A stretch of 64,000 nucleotides of DNA from Candidatus Endobugula sertula (GTDB taxonomy: Bacteria; Pseudomonadota; Gammaproteobacteria; Pseudomonadales; Cellvibrionaceae), in contig MDLC01000006.1 of NCBI GenBank assembly GCA_001723645.1, positions 28,702 through 92,701 on the forward strand, written 5' to 3'. A model generated the notes under the pieces. That model made no database searches. It saw only the letters and a program-made list of their open reading frames with translations, and was not told the origin of the DNA. The position numbers and the translations under genes are program-made. This document shows, one piece after another, positions 1-11,200 of the stretch (position 1 is its first letter; every line of letters begins with the position of its first letter).

Positions 1-96
1 AGTCCGGTGATAGCGTAATTGACGCAGGGTTTCTGCACGTTGACCAATAATGGTGATTTCCGGTGTGCCATGATCAAGGTTTGCAGAAAGATTCAT
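1..96 (-). CDS. TcC toxin subunit (Rhs-type), N-terminal fragment only
   Basis: Reading the minus strand from an ATG at 96-94 gives about 32 residues beginning MNLSANLDHGTPEITIIGQR and continuing off the window edge. This type of N-terminus (a HGTPxITIIxxR stretch followed by LRQLRYHRT) is characteristic of TcC proteins, whose Rhs barrel closes the TcB-TcC cocoon and carries a C-terminal, self-cleaved toxin. The ATG overlaps the TcB stop codon (ATGA), so the two are translationally coupled. The Rhs core and the toxin-bearing hypervariable tail lie outside the window, so the toxin activity cannot be told. The position after TcB makes the call fairly firm despite the short fragment. Confidence 0.8.
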   Translation of the reverse strand, partial: MNLSANLDHGTPEITIIGQRAETLRQLRYHRT

Positions 97-3000
97 CGAT
101 CACCTCCATTGGTTTCAAAAGTATCATTCTCATCTTCTGCCACACTAAACCAGGGATAATAGGCAGTACGGCGTAAATAGCCTTTGGCCGTTTCAACACG
201 ACTTTCCCGACCCATCGCATCGTAAAAATAGGTGTCTGCATAGCCATTGGTAAGCAGGGCGCTATCCACAACATAGTGCCAACCATTAACAAAATAAGGT
301 TGATAGGCACGTACAACTAGACCTTTGTTGTTGTATTCGACCCGACCGGAGACTGCCCAGCGTGGGCTCAAACCAGTATCCACTTCAAGCAGAGAGGTTT
401 TATCACGAGTATTGACAACCAGTTCACCGCGGTTATTGCGTTGATATGCCAGACCGGGTTCATCTTTGGAGAGGGTTTGCAAATTGCGAGCAAAACCATC
501 GCCATACATCACTTGAGCGCGAATTTGCTGTGCCTGTGTATCTGGGTAGTAGCTGCTGTCCGGAAAGCGGTCTGCCTCAATTAACGCAGAGTGTGGAGGA
601 GTACGGACAGCATTCAATAGCAGCTGACGCAAGTCTGCAAGCGCCTGGTCTTCAGAGTCTGCCGCGACCAGCATTTGTGCCCAGCGCCGACCTGTTGCAC
701 TCAGGCGGTAATCAGTACTACCAACTGGGTCTGGCAACAATACGCGCTGCGCCACCAGTTGATGAATCAAGTCGATATCTGTACCAATATCTATTAATGC
801 CTGCTCGCTGATCTGTGCCATCCAGCTATAGGTGTCATAGGCCTGACGGCTGGCAACTGTTAATGGTTCACTACCTGCGGCCTGTTGTAGTAACGCCGTT
901 ACCGTGTCTGGCAGTAAATCACTGGCGGCGGGACTGGTAAAACCAACGGAAGTATCCTGCCCCCCCTCGGTACCATAATACCAGTGTGCTATGGTACGCC
1001 CCAGGGCGTCCATTGCCACTACAGAGTGATTACTATTAATATCCTGCAAGTGAATTGGCTGTAAAAAACGGTAATCCCACGCAATAACACGTTCAGTACT
1101 GCCCAATACGTTGGTACTACTGGCTAGCAGGTAGTATTGGTTATAAGTGAAACGTAATTCACCCGTTAACTGTGTACTGCGTGTCGTTTCTGGTAAATAG
1201 AACTGTGTCTCATCATAATATGTACTAAAGCTATGCGGAATCACCCAAACGGTTTGCGCAGCAACCCCCTCCGGATTCAGACAGGTATCAACAGATTGAT
1301 AGCCGCCCTGACTGATTAATGCGTCCACTTGCTCAGGCGTTAAGACATCCTCATAAGCAGCCAGCGCTTCATCATCCAGTTCGGCGGTTTCAATATGTTC
1401 CGGTAATACCGGCAAACTATCAGGCGGCGAGGTATGGTAAAAATACTGTTCCTGGCCAGCAAATCGTCGTGTTTGTGTAGGAGCCAGTAGCCCATCTTCT
1501 TTGGTGAGTTCTTCAATGCTGAAACCGTTTGCAGGCACCTCTGTAGTCGAGTATTCCAATACATTCTGCCGTGTTTGCCAGGGAATAGCCAACTGCCATG
1601 CGCTGCTGCTATCGAGGTGGTAGTATGCTTGTCTGGCTTCGCTAAGGCGTAACCGGGTTTGCTGTTCATCATAGGAGCTCGCCACGCTGGTATCAGGTAA
1701 GGTATCCGGATAGGGGGAGGCGGCTGGCTGTGGACGCCGCGGATAGTTAACCGTAACCTGCCAGACAATTTGCCCATAAACATCATACGCGAGCATCAAC
1801 TGCTGACTGCATTGCGGGTCCTCAATAATACGTTCATAGTGATAATCCAGTTGCTCCAGTAGCACTGGCAATACCACCGGAGGAGCTGCGTCTGTACCAC
1901 TCTGACACAAACGTATCTGGTGGCGCTGTTGGCTAACACTATAAGGGATGTCTTCGAGTGCGGACTGATCCCTGCCGTAAATTTCCTGACGCAATAACTG
2001 ACCTTTTAGGCTGCGATACAACCACCAGCGGGTGTTCTCGTCTGCTGTATCGAGTAACACATCCTGATTATTGACCGTATCCCAAATAGTTAATCGGGTA
2101 TCTGCCAGGGAAAAAGCCTGCGTATCACCTTGCCAAGGTGAGTAATAGAGACTGACGGTATCCTGTTCACGGCCGGTATGGTACCAGCTTCGGGTTAATA
2201 TCGGTGGTATCGATTCGGCTGCATTGAGGGTATTGTAATCTGTGTCCAGCACCTCAACCAGGGCAAAGCCGCGAAACTCGCGCTCGTTGCCATCGTAATA
2301 ACCGTGGTAATACGCGTAATTCTGTATCAGTCTATTACCCGAAATTTCATCATCAAGTGTCACTTTGGACAAAGTATGCACAGGGAACGGTAACAGCGAC
2401 ACGCTGCTGGATTCAGCCGCTTTTTCATCCAACCAGAATTGTGCCGAACTGCGGTAGGTCAGTGCGTAACTAGCACCCATATTATTATTGATGCCATTCA
2501 GCAAGTACGGTTTTTGCTGACAAAAATCATAACGCCAATGGCTGACTTGGGGATGTGGCACGGTTAACAGCGCACTGGTAGTGCCATTACCATCCAGATC
2601 AGCCAGCGTTAACTGGCACAAGCGATCAAACTCAACGCCCTCCGGCAGCGCTAATGCTATTGGCACAGCAAACCCGTTACCTGATTGATTGGTATAAACC
2701 AACAACTGGTCATAGCGCATATACAGCAAATCAGCCGCGCCAGAACCATCGATATCGGCCAGATAAACCCTCTGTGGATTAAATAGCGTTGGCTCGCTCT
2801 CCAGAGGTGTCAATGGAAATTCAATGACCGCTCCAAAGCGACCATGCCCCAGATTGGGCCAGCATTTTACGCAATTATAGCTCACTTCGAGCAGATGCTG
2901 CTGACCAGATCCCAGAACATCGCTAAACGCCACGAGGGTGGTGGCGTCTCTACCAACTATTGGTAGATTAATGCCATCGTCCTGAGCAACATCGACACCC

Positions 3001-4622
3001 TGAGCAAAACCAGCACGTTGATTGGCATATAAACGTACGCTTTTCGGGCCAATCAGGACGACATCTGACAGACCCGTCTGAATCAAATCCGCCAATTGTG
3101 CTTTGGCCTGAAAAAACTCCTTGGGTAACGCCGTAAACGGTGTAAACCCTGACCAGCTGTGGTCGGGGTTTAGGGTAAAGCAACCAGTCATGCCGGGTTG
3201 TGACACCATCCAGTCCAGGCGACCATCACCGTTATAATCCAGCAGGCGAGTATCACCTGCCTGTATTGAGGGCATGGGCAGGCTTTGCCAGCTGTCATAA
3301 CACACGGCGTCCGGATTTTCCGGCAAGCTATTATCACGCAAGGGAGCACAATAATGCCACGCCTGATTGACCTGATACAATATCCCGGATAGACCTTCAC
3401 CATACAGGTCAACCAGCTGATAAGGTTGACCATCATTCCAGCCCTTCATACCTTCCCAGGTTTGCCAGTGGGTATTCACTAAAGGTACAAACCGATTGTA
3501 ATCCAATTCGAGCGGGGGCAGGGATTGTGGGCTGTTATCGCTTGCATAAGCAAGTTGCTGTGCGCATACTAGATGACTGACAATGGGGTCCTGGGCATAC
3601 GTCAGTAACAAGCGGTTTACCAGTGTTGGTGTTGCCCCGAGTTCACTAATATTGTGGTACATTAGCACCTGATGACACAAACGATGACAACGGGTTTCAA
3701 AACCGTAGTGATAACCAGAAAACGCATCCTGACGTGCCAACCACTGCCCTTCGCCGCTGTAATAGGGAGGAGGTACTGCACTATCCAAACTGCGTTCACC
3801 ATAATCCAGTACCAGTATAAACAGCCAATTTTCCAGAGCAGGTACGCTATCAAAATCCCACAAATACAAGTCTGCTGCTGGGCTGGTGTTACCGTAATAC
3901 ACTTGCAACAAATAGCTCAAGGCACCGCGCTGACGTTGTTGCTCCTGGCCGCTCAACGCCACATTTGCGTCATTTTCAGCCCGGTAGGTGTAATAGATAT
4001 GCTCACCGGTGGGGGATAGTGATTCCTCCAGCCACCATTGAGCAATACATTGCCGACCATTAACCGTAGCAGCAGTACGAGCCAACGCAGTTTTACCCAG
4101 ACAATGCAACTGACCATCAGTACTGTGTACCAACCAGAATGTCTGCTCCCGATCAACGCTGTCAATCCAGTGTTCAATCCGCTGGAAACTGCCTTCTACC
4201 CGGGGGAAATAACGGGTCACCTCGTAGCTGCGAGACAGGGCTTTATCACCATAGGTGTTACGTGTTTCACTGATAATCTCACCACTGCTATCGTGTTCTG
4301 GCACCATGACTTCCCCATCAGGACCGACAAATTCATCGTCTTCATCATAGTCGGGTACACCACGATTACTACGACGAGCAATAACCATAAGTGGCAATTG
4401 CCAGCCCAGGCCAAACACATCATTACCACCACCACTGCTGTAATTGAGCACCAGCGCAGGTGCATACCCGCTCTCTGGGGAAATGGGTAGTGGCAGATTA
4501 TAATCAGCCGTTCCTGTGGGGCCAACATCACCCAATGAGGCTCCCATCCCCCGTATTGCGCCCCCACCCTTGGGTAAATTAAATGTGCTGACCGGGATAT
4601 GCTCTTGAGAATTGTTTTCCAT
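93..4622 (-). CDS. TcB subunit of Tc toxin complex (YenB/TcdB-like)
   Basis: A 1509-residue TcB protein, a normal length for the family. It has the SpvB-type N-terminus (GASLGDVGPTGTADYNLPLP near residue 30, then LNYSSGGGNDVFGLGW). FG-GAP-like propeller repeats follow in the middle (DYNGDGRLDW, ADIDGSGAADLLY, ADLDGNGTTSALL), and the C-terminus is typical (YYPWFSVAEDENDT). With TcC it forms the hollow cocoon that holds the toxin; its propeller docks on the TcA pore. I chose the ATG at 4622, preceded by an AAGG, over an in-frame TTG nine bases upstream. It sits 44 bases after the tandem chitinase and overlaps TcC by four bases, consistent with one operon. No frameshift or stop is seen. Family assignment is secure; host target is unknown. 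Confidence 0.95.
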   Translation of the reverse strand: MENNSQEHIPVSTFNLPKGGGAIRGMGASLGDVGPTGTADYNLPLPISPESGYAPALVLNYSSGGGNDVFGLGWQLPLMVIARRSNRGVPDYDEDDEFVGPDGEVMVPEHDSSGEIISETRNTYGDKALSRSYEVTRYFPRVEGSFQRIEHWIDSVDREQTFWLVHSTDGQLHCLGKTALARTAATVNGRQCIAQWWLEESLSPTGEHIYYTYRAENDANVALSGQEQQRQRGALSYLLQVYYGNTSPAADLYLWDFDSVPALENWLFILVLDYGERSLDSAVPPPYYSGEGQWLARQDAFSGYHYGFETRCHRLCHQVLMYHNISELGATPTLVNRLLLTYAQDPIVSHLVCAQQLAYASDNSPQSLPPLELDYNRFVPLVNTHWQTWEGMKGWNDGQPYQLVDLYGEGLSGILYQVNQAWHYCAPLRDNSLPENPDAVCYDSWQSLPMPSIQAGDTRLLDYNGDGRLDWMVSQPGMTGCFTLNPDHSWSGFTPFTALPKEFFQAKAQLADLIQTGLSDVVLIGPKSVRLYANQRAGFAQGVDVAQDDGINLPIVGRDATTLVAFSDVLGSGQQHLLEVSYNCVKCWPNLGHGRFGAVIEFPLTPLESEPTLFNPQRVYLADIDGSGAADLLYMRYDQLLVYTNQSGNGFAVPIALALPEGVEFDRLCQLTLADLDGNGTTSALLTVPHPQVSHWRYDFCQQKPYLLNGINNNMGASYALTYRSSAQFWLDEKAAESSSVSLLPFPVHTLSKVTLDDEISGNRLIQNYAYYHGYYDGNEREFRGFALVEVLDTDYNTLNAAESIPPILTRSWYHTGREQDTVSLYYSPWQGDTQAFSLADTRLTIWDTVNNQDVLLDTADENTRWWLYRSLKGQLLRQEIYGRDQSALEDIPYSVSQQRHQIRLCQSGTDAAPPVVLPVLLEQLDYHYERIIEDPQCSQQLMLAYDVYGQIVWQVTVNYPRRPQPAASPYPDTLPDTSVASSYDEQQTRLRLSEARQAYYHLDSSSAWQLAIPWQTRQNVLEYSTTEVPANGFSIEELTKEDGLLAPTQTRRFAGQEQYFYHTSPPDSLPVLPEHIETAELDDEALAAYEDVLTPEQVDALISQGGYQSVDTCLNPEGVAAQTVWVIPHSFSTYYDETQFYLPETTRSTQLTGELRFTYNQYYLLASSTNVLGSTERVIAWDYRFLQPIHLQDINSNHSVVAMDALGRTIAHWYYGTEGGQDTSVGFTSPAASDLLPDTVTALLQQAAGSEPLTVASRQAYDTYSWMAQISEQALIDIGTDIDLIHQLVAQRVLLPDPVGSTDYRLSATGRRWAQMLVAADSEDQALADLRQLLLNAVRTPPHSALIEADRFPDSSYYPDTQAQQIRAQVMYGDGFARNLQTLSKDEPGLAYQRNNRGELVVNTRDKTSLLEVDTGLSPRWAVSGRVEYNNKGLVVRAYQPYFVNGWHYVVDSALLTNGYADTYFYDAMGRESRVETAKGYLRRTAYYPWFSVAEDENDTFETNGGDR

Positions 4623-4666
4623 AATAGCCAAACCTTATTGATAAATGGGATAAATAAATACCGATA

Positions 4667-7600
4667 TCACTTTGACGGCACCGGTTTCAGTTCAAATGCT
4701 TCACCCGTGTTATAAAATGGCTCCATATCGATTTTCCTCCCAGCCGGAGCTAGCTCATAACCGGCACCTTCTCTGGCCGAGTTGGCCAGCAGACCACAGT
4801 CCTGATCCCCCGACCAGGAAAAGACACCACCCAGACCCTGTGCAGTGGCATATTCTGCCTTTAGCTTCACGGTACGTGGGGTATCAAGGGAAATGTAATG
4901 GCCACTACCTTCTTGATACAGTACATCTGCATCAGCCAGCGTATCGGTCTTTAATACGAAGCCGTTTTTACCCGCCGCACCCTGATCTGGGTCTTCCACA
5001 TCAAAATAATTATTGAAGATGTCAAATAATTCCGGAGCGCCGTTTTCAAAGGTGCCCAGCGCATTACCGTCTTTGGTATAGTCACGGGTATCGAGATTCG
5101 CGCCCACACAGGAGCGACCATAATTGGCATAGCCCAAATGGATTTTTTCGGGAGGGACACCCAAATTGTCTATCAGATGCCTGATGGCCACATCAGTAGA
5201 TAAATCGTAATCCCCGTCAGGGTCTGCACCGGGAGGCGACAGCAAATTGGTATGATGACCAATATGCTCGGCCCAGCCGGTGCCAAACAAGTCGTAGCTC
5301 ATTAAAAAGATATTATCCAGGCCATTGGCGATAAGATCGGGGATATTGGATCGGTTGATCTTCGCCACCACCGCACTGGAGGCAATGGAAATTTCTTTTC
5401 TGTCACCAGCGCCAAAATGCTTGTCCAGTTCTGCGCGCAGTTCCCCGATCAGCTTGGCATAGTTGGGACCATCGTTTTCTGGATCAAAGGAATTGCTTTC
5501 CAGGCCTCCTCCACCAGGGTATTCCCAGTCAATATCGACACAACTAAACATGGGAAAACGCTCAAAGAAATCGATAATGCTATCAATAAAAGTTTTGCGC
5601 GCGTCAACATCTTTGACCATATCGGAAAAGTAACCCGACAGACTCCAGCCACCAATACTAAACGCCAACTCCAGCGTGTGGCCGGCCAATAACGCATTCT
5701 TTTGCAGTTCGCGCAAACCGCCGAGCAAACCAGCGGCATCTTCCTGATTGTAATACGCCAAAAACTCATCCAACGCACCAGAATGTCCAGAACCTTCTGG
5801 TAAACCGACATTACGGGTACTGCCCAAATCAGCATAAGGATCTATGGGCACAATATGGCCATTACCAATAGGTGTGTCACCATCGTTAAGCTGACTGTTC
5901 CAGCCATCCACCACCGTAGCAATTTGATCTGCCAGAGGACCTGTAGTATCGCCGCAAACGGCCATGAAGCTGAACACCAGCCGGTCATATCCGGTGCGCG
6001 ATACCTTGTTTAAATCAAAGCCGCGACCATATGCTGCCGGATTTCCGATGTTATCCAAGCGACCATCGAACTGGCACCAATCGGTAATATAAGCGGACAC
6101 TTTGGCGCGTTTATTATCCTGCACATATTGGTTGTACATGGATTTACATACCCGGCTAGCGGTGTATGACAGGTTTGATTCCCCTGAGCCGTCAGATTTA
6201 TACCCTACCTGGTCGTAAGCGTCTTGGGTCTGCTGATCATACTGTAATACCGCAATGTTATTGTTATCAGGAATAATAGGTTCAAGCTCAAACGGTACTC
6301 CAGGATTGTAGAGTGGCCCCATATCAATTTTTTCTGTCGGTTTTGGCACATAACCCGCACCTTCTCTAGCTGCATTAGCAAGCAGACCGTTATCCTGATC
6401 ACCAGACCAGGAGAATATCCCTCCCAAACCGTGTTTAGCCGCGTATTCGGCTTTTATTTTTACACTGCGAGGGGTGTCGAGGGAAATATAATGACCACCA
6501 GTCGGGTTATACAGTACATCAGCATCGGCCAGGGTATCGGTCATTAACACAAAACTGTTATCATCCTGGCCTGCAGCAAGTTGATGTTCAACATCAAAGT
6601 AGTTATTAAAAATATCAAACAACTCGGGAGCCCCCTTCTCAAAGGTACCCAATGCCCGACCCTCCATATCATAGCTGCGATTCACAGGCTGACCACTGAG
6701 GTCCGCGCCAAGACAGGCACGGCCATAGTTGGCAAAGCCCAGTTGAATACTGTTGGCCGGCACCCCCAGTACATACCGCAGATATTTAATCGCAGTATCT
6801 GCCGATAAATCGTAACCGCTATTGGGGTGAGCACCCGGTGGTGAGGTCAGATTGGTGTGATGGCCAATATGTTCGGCCCAACCAGTACCAAAAAGGTCAT
6901 AACTCATTAAAAAGATATTATCCAGACCATTGGCAATCAGATCCGCAATAGCAGATTTTTGCAGTTTACTCACCACCGCACTGGAGGCAATGGAGATTTC
7001 TTTGTGGTCATGAGCACCAAAGCGGGCATCCAGTGCTGTACGCAGCTCTTTGATCAGAATAGCGTAGTTGGGACCATCGTTGACCTCATCGAAAATATTG
7101 GATTCCAGCCCACCACCACCAGGGTATTCCCAGTCGATATCGATCCCACTGAACATGGGAAAGCGCTCGAAAAAGTCGAGGATACTGTCAATAAATACCC
7201 GGCGTTTTGCTGGATCAGCGGCCATTGCTGAAAAATAACCCGACAGACTCCAGCCTCCAATACTAAAGGCTAGGTCGAGTCTGTGGCCCTGCAAACGCGC
7301 CGTATTCTGTAATTCGCGCAAACCACCGAGCAAACCCGCTGCCCGATCTTGATTGTAATAAGGCAAGAAGTTCGTCTGACTAAGGTCGTAATGGCCGGTG
7401 CCATCGGGCAGACCTACATTGCGGGTAGTGCCCAGGTCACCATAGGGATCTACCGGGATAATATGCCCCTCAGTAATTTCCGGGTCATCCGGGCCAAGTT
7501 GCTTATTCCAGCCCTCAACCACATCAGCAATTTCTTTTGCCAGCGGCCCCACCGTATCACCACACACCGCCATAAAGCTGAACACCAGCTTATCATAGGC

Positions 7601-8176
7601 GGTAGCCGGAATTTTGGTCAGATCATAACCTCTGCCAAAATCTTTGGGGTCGTTAGTCACCCCATTATCCAGACGGCTGTCATATTGACACCAGTCGGTA
7701 ATATAGGCCGCAACTTTAGGGCGACTGCTATCTTCATAGTACTCGTTGTACATGGATTTACACACTCGACTGGCAGTGTATGACAGATTTGATCTCCCTG
7801 AACCATCAGGTTGATAGTCAACCTTTTCATAGGTCTCTTCAGTCAGCTTATCGCATTCCAGTACCGGTGGGTGGGGATCACCCGGAATGGGCGTGACCTC
7901 ATGGCCGGGGGTATCGCCAATATCGTTAAGCTCCTGTATTGTTGCCGCGCGTTGCCATTGCCAAGCGTTATGCGGTGAAGCAGTGCCATTGACCCCTACC
8001 TCACCAGGAGAGTGCCAGCGCTCAACCCAGTACTGATTTTGATAAACCTGACCAGCATAAATCACATTATAGGTTTGTCCGCCAGACTGCTCGTTCCAAA
8101 CCGCAAGCGGCTCACCGATTTGTTCACTAACATCAGACATGGCTTTGGTCGTTGTGTAAGAATGTTTGTAATACAT
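4667..8176 (-). CDS. Tandem double-GH18 chitinase associated with Tc toxin (chi2 position)
   Basis: A 1169-residue protein with a short carbohydrate-binding module near residues 20-85 (AGQVYQNQYWVERWHSPGE, NAWQW, the CBM5/12 chitin-binding pattern). Two full GH18 chitinase domains follow, at about 115-620 and 660-1155. Each has a CGDT loop, the FSIGGWSLSGYFS strand, a DIDWEYPGGGG active site (catalytic Glu about 350 and 885) and MSYDLFGTGWAEHIGHH. The first Asp of the usual DxxDxDxE signature is Ser in both copies. The copies are clearly homologous along their whole length, so this is an internal duplication. The equivalent Yen-Tc Chi2 has one such domain in about 630 residues. No signal peptide is seen, as expected for a chitinase that is part of the Tc particle. 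Start ATG has AGAGGA upstream. It would decorate TcA and digest chitin of the insect or other invertebrate host barrier. Confidence 0.93.
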   Translation of the reverse strand: MYYKHSYTTTKAMSDVSEQIGEPLAVWNEQSGGQTYNVIYAGQVYQNQYWVERWHSPGEVGVNGTASPHNAWQWQRAATIQELNDIGDTPGHEVTPIPGDPHPPVLECDKLTEETYEKVDYQPDGSGRSNLSYTASRVCKSMYNEYYEDSSRPKVAAYITDWCQYDSRLDNGVTNDPKDFGRGYDLTKIPATAYDKLVFSFMAVCGDTVGPLAKEIADVVEGWNKQLGPDDPEITEGHIIPVDPYGDLGTTRNVGLPDGTGHYDLSQTNFLPYYNQDRAAGLLGGLRELQNTARLQGHRLDLAFSIGGWSLSGYFSAMAADPAKRRVFIDSILDFFERFPMFSGIDIDWEYPGGGGLESNIFDEVNDGPNYAILIKELRTALDARFGAHDHKEISIASSAVVSKLQKSAIADLIANGLDNIFLMSYDLFGTGWAEHIGHHTNLTSPPGAHPNSGYDLSADTAIKYLRYVLGVPANSIQLGFANYGRACLGADLSGQPVNRSYDMEGRALGTFEKGAPELFDIFNNYFDVEHQLAAGQDDNSFVLMTDTLADADVLYNPTGGHYISLDTPRSVKIKAEYAAKHGLGGIFSWSGDQDNGLLANAAREGAGYVPKPTEKIDMGPLYNPGVPFELEPIIPDNNNIAVLQYDQQTQDAYDQVGYKSDGSGESNLSYTASRVCKSMYNQYVQDNKRAKVSAYITDWCQFDGRLDNIGNPAAYGRGFDLNKVSRTGYDRLVFSFMAVCGDTTGPLADQIATVVDGWNSQLNDGDTPIGNGHIVPIDPYADLGSTRNVGLPEGSGHSGALDEFLAYYNQEDAAGLLGGLRELQKNALLAGHTLELAFSIGGWSLSGYFSDMVKDVDARKTFIDSIIDFFERFPMFSCVDIDWEYPGGGGLESNSFDPENDGPNYAKLIGELRAELDKHFGAGDRKEISIASSAVVAKINRSNIPDLIANGLDNIFLMSYDLFGTGWAEHIGHHTNLLSPPGADPDGDYDLSTDVAIRHLIDNLGVPPEKIHLGYANYGRSCVGANLDTRDYTKDGNALGTFENGAPELFDIFNNYFDVEDPDQGAAGKNGFVLKTDTLADADVLYQEGSGHYISLDTPRTVKLKAEYATAQGLGGVFSWSGDQDCGLLANSAREGAGYELAPAGRKIDMEPFYNTGEAFELKPVPSK

Positions 8177-8216
8177 GGTTATCTGTTCCTCTTAATTTAC
8201 TCGTTGGCTGCCACGT

Positions 8217-11200
8217 TTATGTTGCTCTGGCGGTATAGCGTATATGCAAAATCACGTCAGTGAGACTATCGAGCATCTCTTGTCGCCTCTCGTCTGTTAG
8301 GTTGTTGAATTCCAGCGTCCAGTCGGATTCTACGCCGGTACCTTCAAACGGCAGAAAGCGTTCATCGTCAAAATTCAGAGTGAACATACCACTGTCATCT
8401 GTACCCGAAGATAGAGCAACCTGTTGCCTTGCAGTACGCAGACTACTGACAGACAATAGGGAAAAATTCTGGGTGAGAGTGGCGCAAACATCCTGATAGG
8501 GGCCGACCAGCATTGGCAAAGACACCCCCACGCTTTTAATACGCCGATCAGCAGCCGAAGTATAATCCGATACGAAGTGATCAGTTTCCGACAACCCAAA
8601 ATGAATACTGCCACTCGTTTTCAATGTTTCCAGCTTGGCTTCCCAATCAGACAGGGTATCTTTCAAAGATACGGTTTTGGTAATTTCCAGACGGCGGGCG
8701 TTTTTGTCGGTAAAGGCCTGATCCATTTGCAACAGGCATAATTTCAGAGTTTCACCCACAAGTAGACCCTGATATAAGTCATTCCAGCAACCAGTCTGCA
8801 CGAAGTGCGTATCAAATTGCCCCAGCTCGTACTGCCAGGCAGACTCTGTCGCCAAACATACGGACATCACCGAGTCATAAGCCTGTAAATACAGACTGGA
8901 AAGCTGGCTGATCATCCAAGTATAGAGGCTCTCGTTGGTGAAGCGAGCAGAAAAATATTCCAATAAGATTTGCGACTTTTCATACTCTGCCTGTATCTGA
9001 TCCAACCGGGTATTGTCAGCCTGTACCTGCCGCTGCTGTCTTTCAATTTGTTTATTGATGGAGTCAATATCGCTTTGTGCCTGTTTATACTGAATTTCCC
9101 AGTCCTGACGGCGGCGACGATAGGATTCCGACACACTCAGACTCTCGGCTTTGGTACTGCTAGAGTGATAATCAATGGTAATAGTTTCGGCGATGGCATT
9201 GAGCGGAGCGCCCCAATTCATACCACCGGTGGCCAGACCAAATACATTGGGTGCAAGATCGGCAACCGCCGCTGCCGTTCTCGATGCCTGTGCAGAAATA
9301 ATGGCACTGGCAGCACACGACTGTAACTCAATTACCTCCTGTTCAGTCTGGGAGACATCTTCGTCATACAGACTCTTGTAATGATCACGGCGCTGCTGTG
9401 CGGCACTAAGATTGAGTTCCTGCACTTCAAGTTCTGCCTCACTGATATCAATGGCTTGTTGCTGCAGGCTGATAGTAAAGTTATACAGGCTCAATTGTTG
9501 ATTCATCTGGAAGGACTCATAACTGAGACTGTCCTTACGCTCCAGCAAACTCAACAAAGTACTGCCAAACTGAATTAAGGTCTCGACACCGGTCATGGCA
9601 CGGCTAAGCATGGGCTGAAAACGGTAATGCGGTACTACTAGTTTCATGGCACCGGCATTGCGGGTGGCAACCATGCGCTGATAGCGTTGACTTTGCAAAT
9701 CCCTGGGGTCGATGGGTGTGTCATATAATTGCGTGGGTAATTCCTTACCATCGATGGATAAATTGTGGCGCAGATTGTATAAGCGTTGTTCCAGATCATC
9801 CCACAATATAGTGAGTTCCATATTAATGGGATCTAAAAACAACCCATTATCCTGTGTGGTAATGGCACTATCGTGCGTCACCGGCAACAGGGGCAAGGCT
9901 TCAGTCTGCATTTCCAGGCTGCGCACACCACTGTCGGTATCAAGCACAGCATCTTTTAGCAGGATGGGTTCCCAAGTGGTGGCCAGTTGGATATCTGGAC
10001 GCGGTCCCAGTAGAGCGCTGGCGGTGGCATAGGTCAGACGTGCCAGAATCAGTGAGGTGGGCGTCAGTTGGCGATATTCCATATCCGCCTGATCAATCAC
10101 GTTTCTCACATAGAAGTTAAAAATAGCCTTGCGATAGTGGATCGGTTCACTCTCGGCGATGGCATCAGGATCAGACGGCTCCAGCAGACTGCTGGCACCC
10201 GTATCCTCTGGTTTATCCAGTAGGGGACGGCTGTTCCAATAGCGTGGTTTGCCTGCTGCCAGGTCGGGGTTATCATCTTCTTCATTGGGATCAAACAGGT
10301 AATACAGCCAGGTATTGGCCTCTTCGTAGCGCTGTTCAATATTCAGGCGCCATGACACCAAAAATGGCATATGAAAAAACAACTCCCAGAAATAAATACC
10401 ATTGGCACCATCCAGATCAATGGGCTCCGGTTTACCGCCTGGATGAATGGGCAACTCGGTAATATTCTGAGTTTCCCAACTGAGCACTTTATCAATACTC
10501 TCGTTGGCACGGCTAATCAGTTCTTTGGCAAACAGGGTGTTCAGTCGAATGGTATCGTCAACATCCTCATTATCGAGCACATTATCATCACCGAGTTTGG
10601 GATCGTATTCAGGGAATTGTAAATATTCAACCTGCTCATTTTGCTTTAATTGCAATAAGGGTCGCAACTTATTACCAACCGAGTACTTCTGGGTCAGGCG
10701 AGCACCGGGATCGTCGCCTGCCAATTCAACCGGAAAGCTGAACCCGCTTTGAATAGTGATATTTCCCCAATCTGGTTGCAAATGACATTGGGTTTCCAAC
10801 TTTATCCCATCTGAGGGATAAGAACTGGCATCGTATGCTACGTAATCCAGGTAACAGAGATTGCCAGCATTTTCTATCCAGATACAAAAGAGAATATACT
10901 GATAATCGTAGCCATCCTTTAAAAAATCATGCTGATAGTCAGATGTTGCAGTGATTGACAGATCGTTAATTGAGCCTTCGATAAACTTAACTTTTTGGCT
11001 AATCGAGTTTTCGCCTACTGTTCCCCCACCGTGTACAGGTGCGTCAGCAATTAGCCAATCGGTATTGGTGGTTAGAGGATATAGAATCAGCTCTTTGTAC
11101 TGTTTATCGATATCATCGGGCTGATATAAATCAATATAATCGTCATCTTTACCCCGGTTACCTGGGTCACGCGTATAAAACCAGACAATACCAGCACCGT

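Noticed and set aside
3672..4490. Plus-strand open frames of 115 and 150 codons inside tcB
   Set aside because: They are antisense shadows of a strongly conserved gene, with no ribosome sites and no recognisable protein features.
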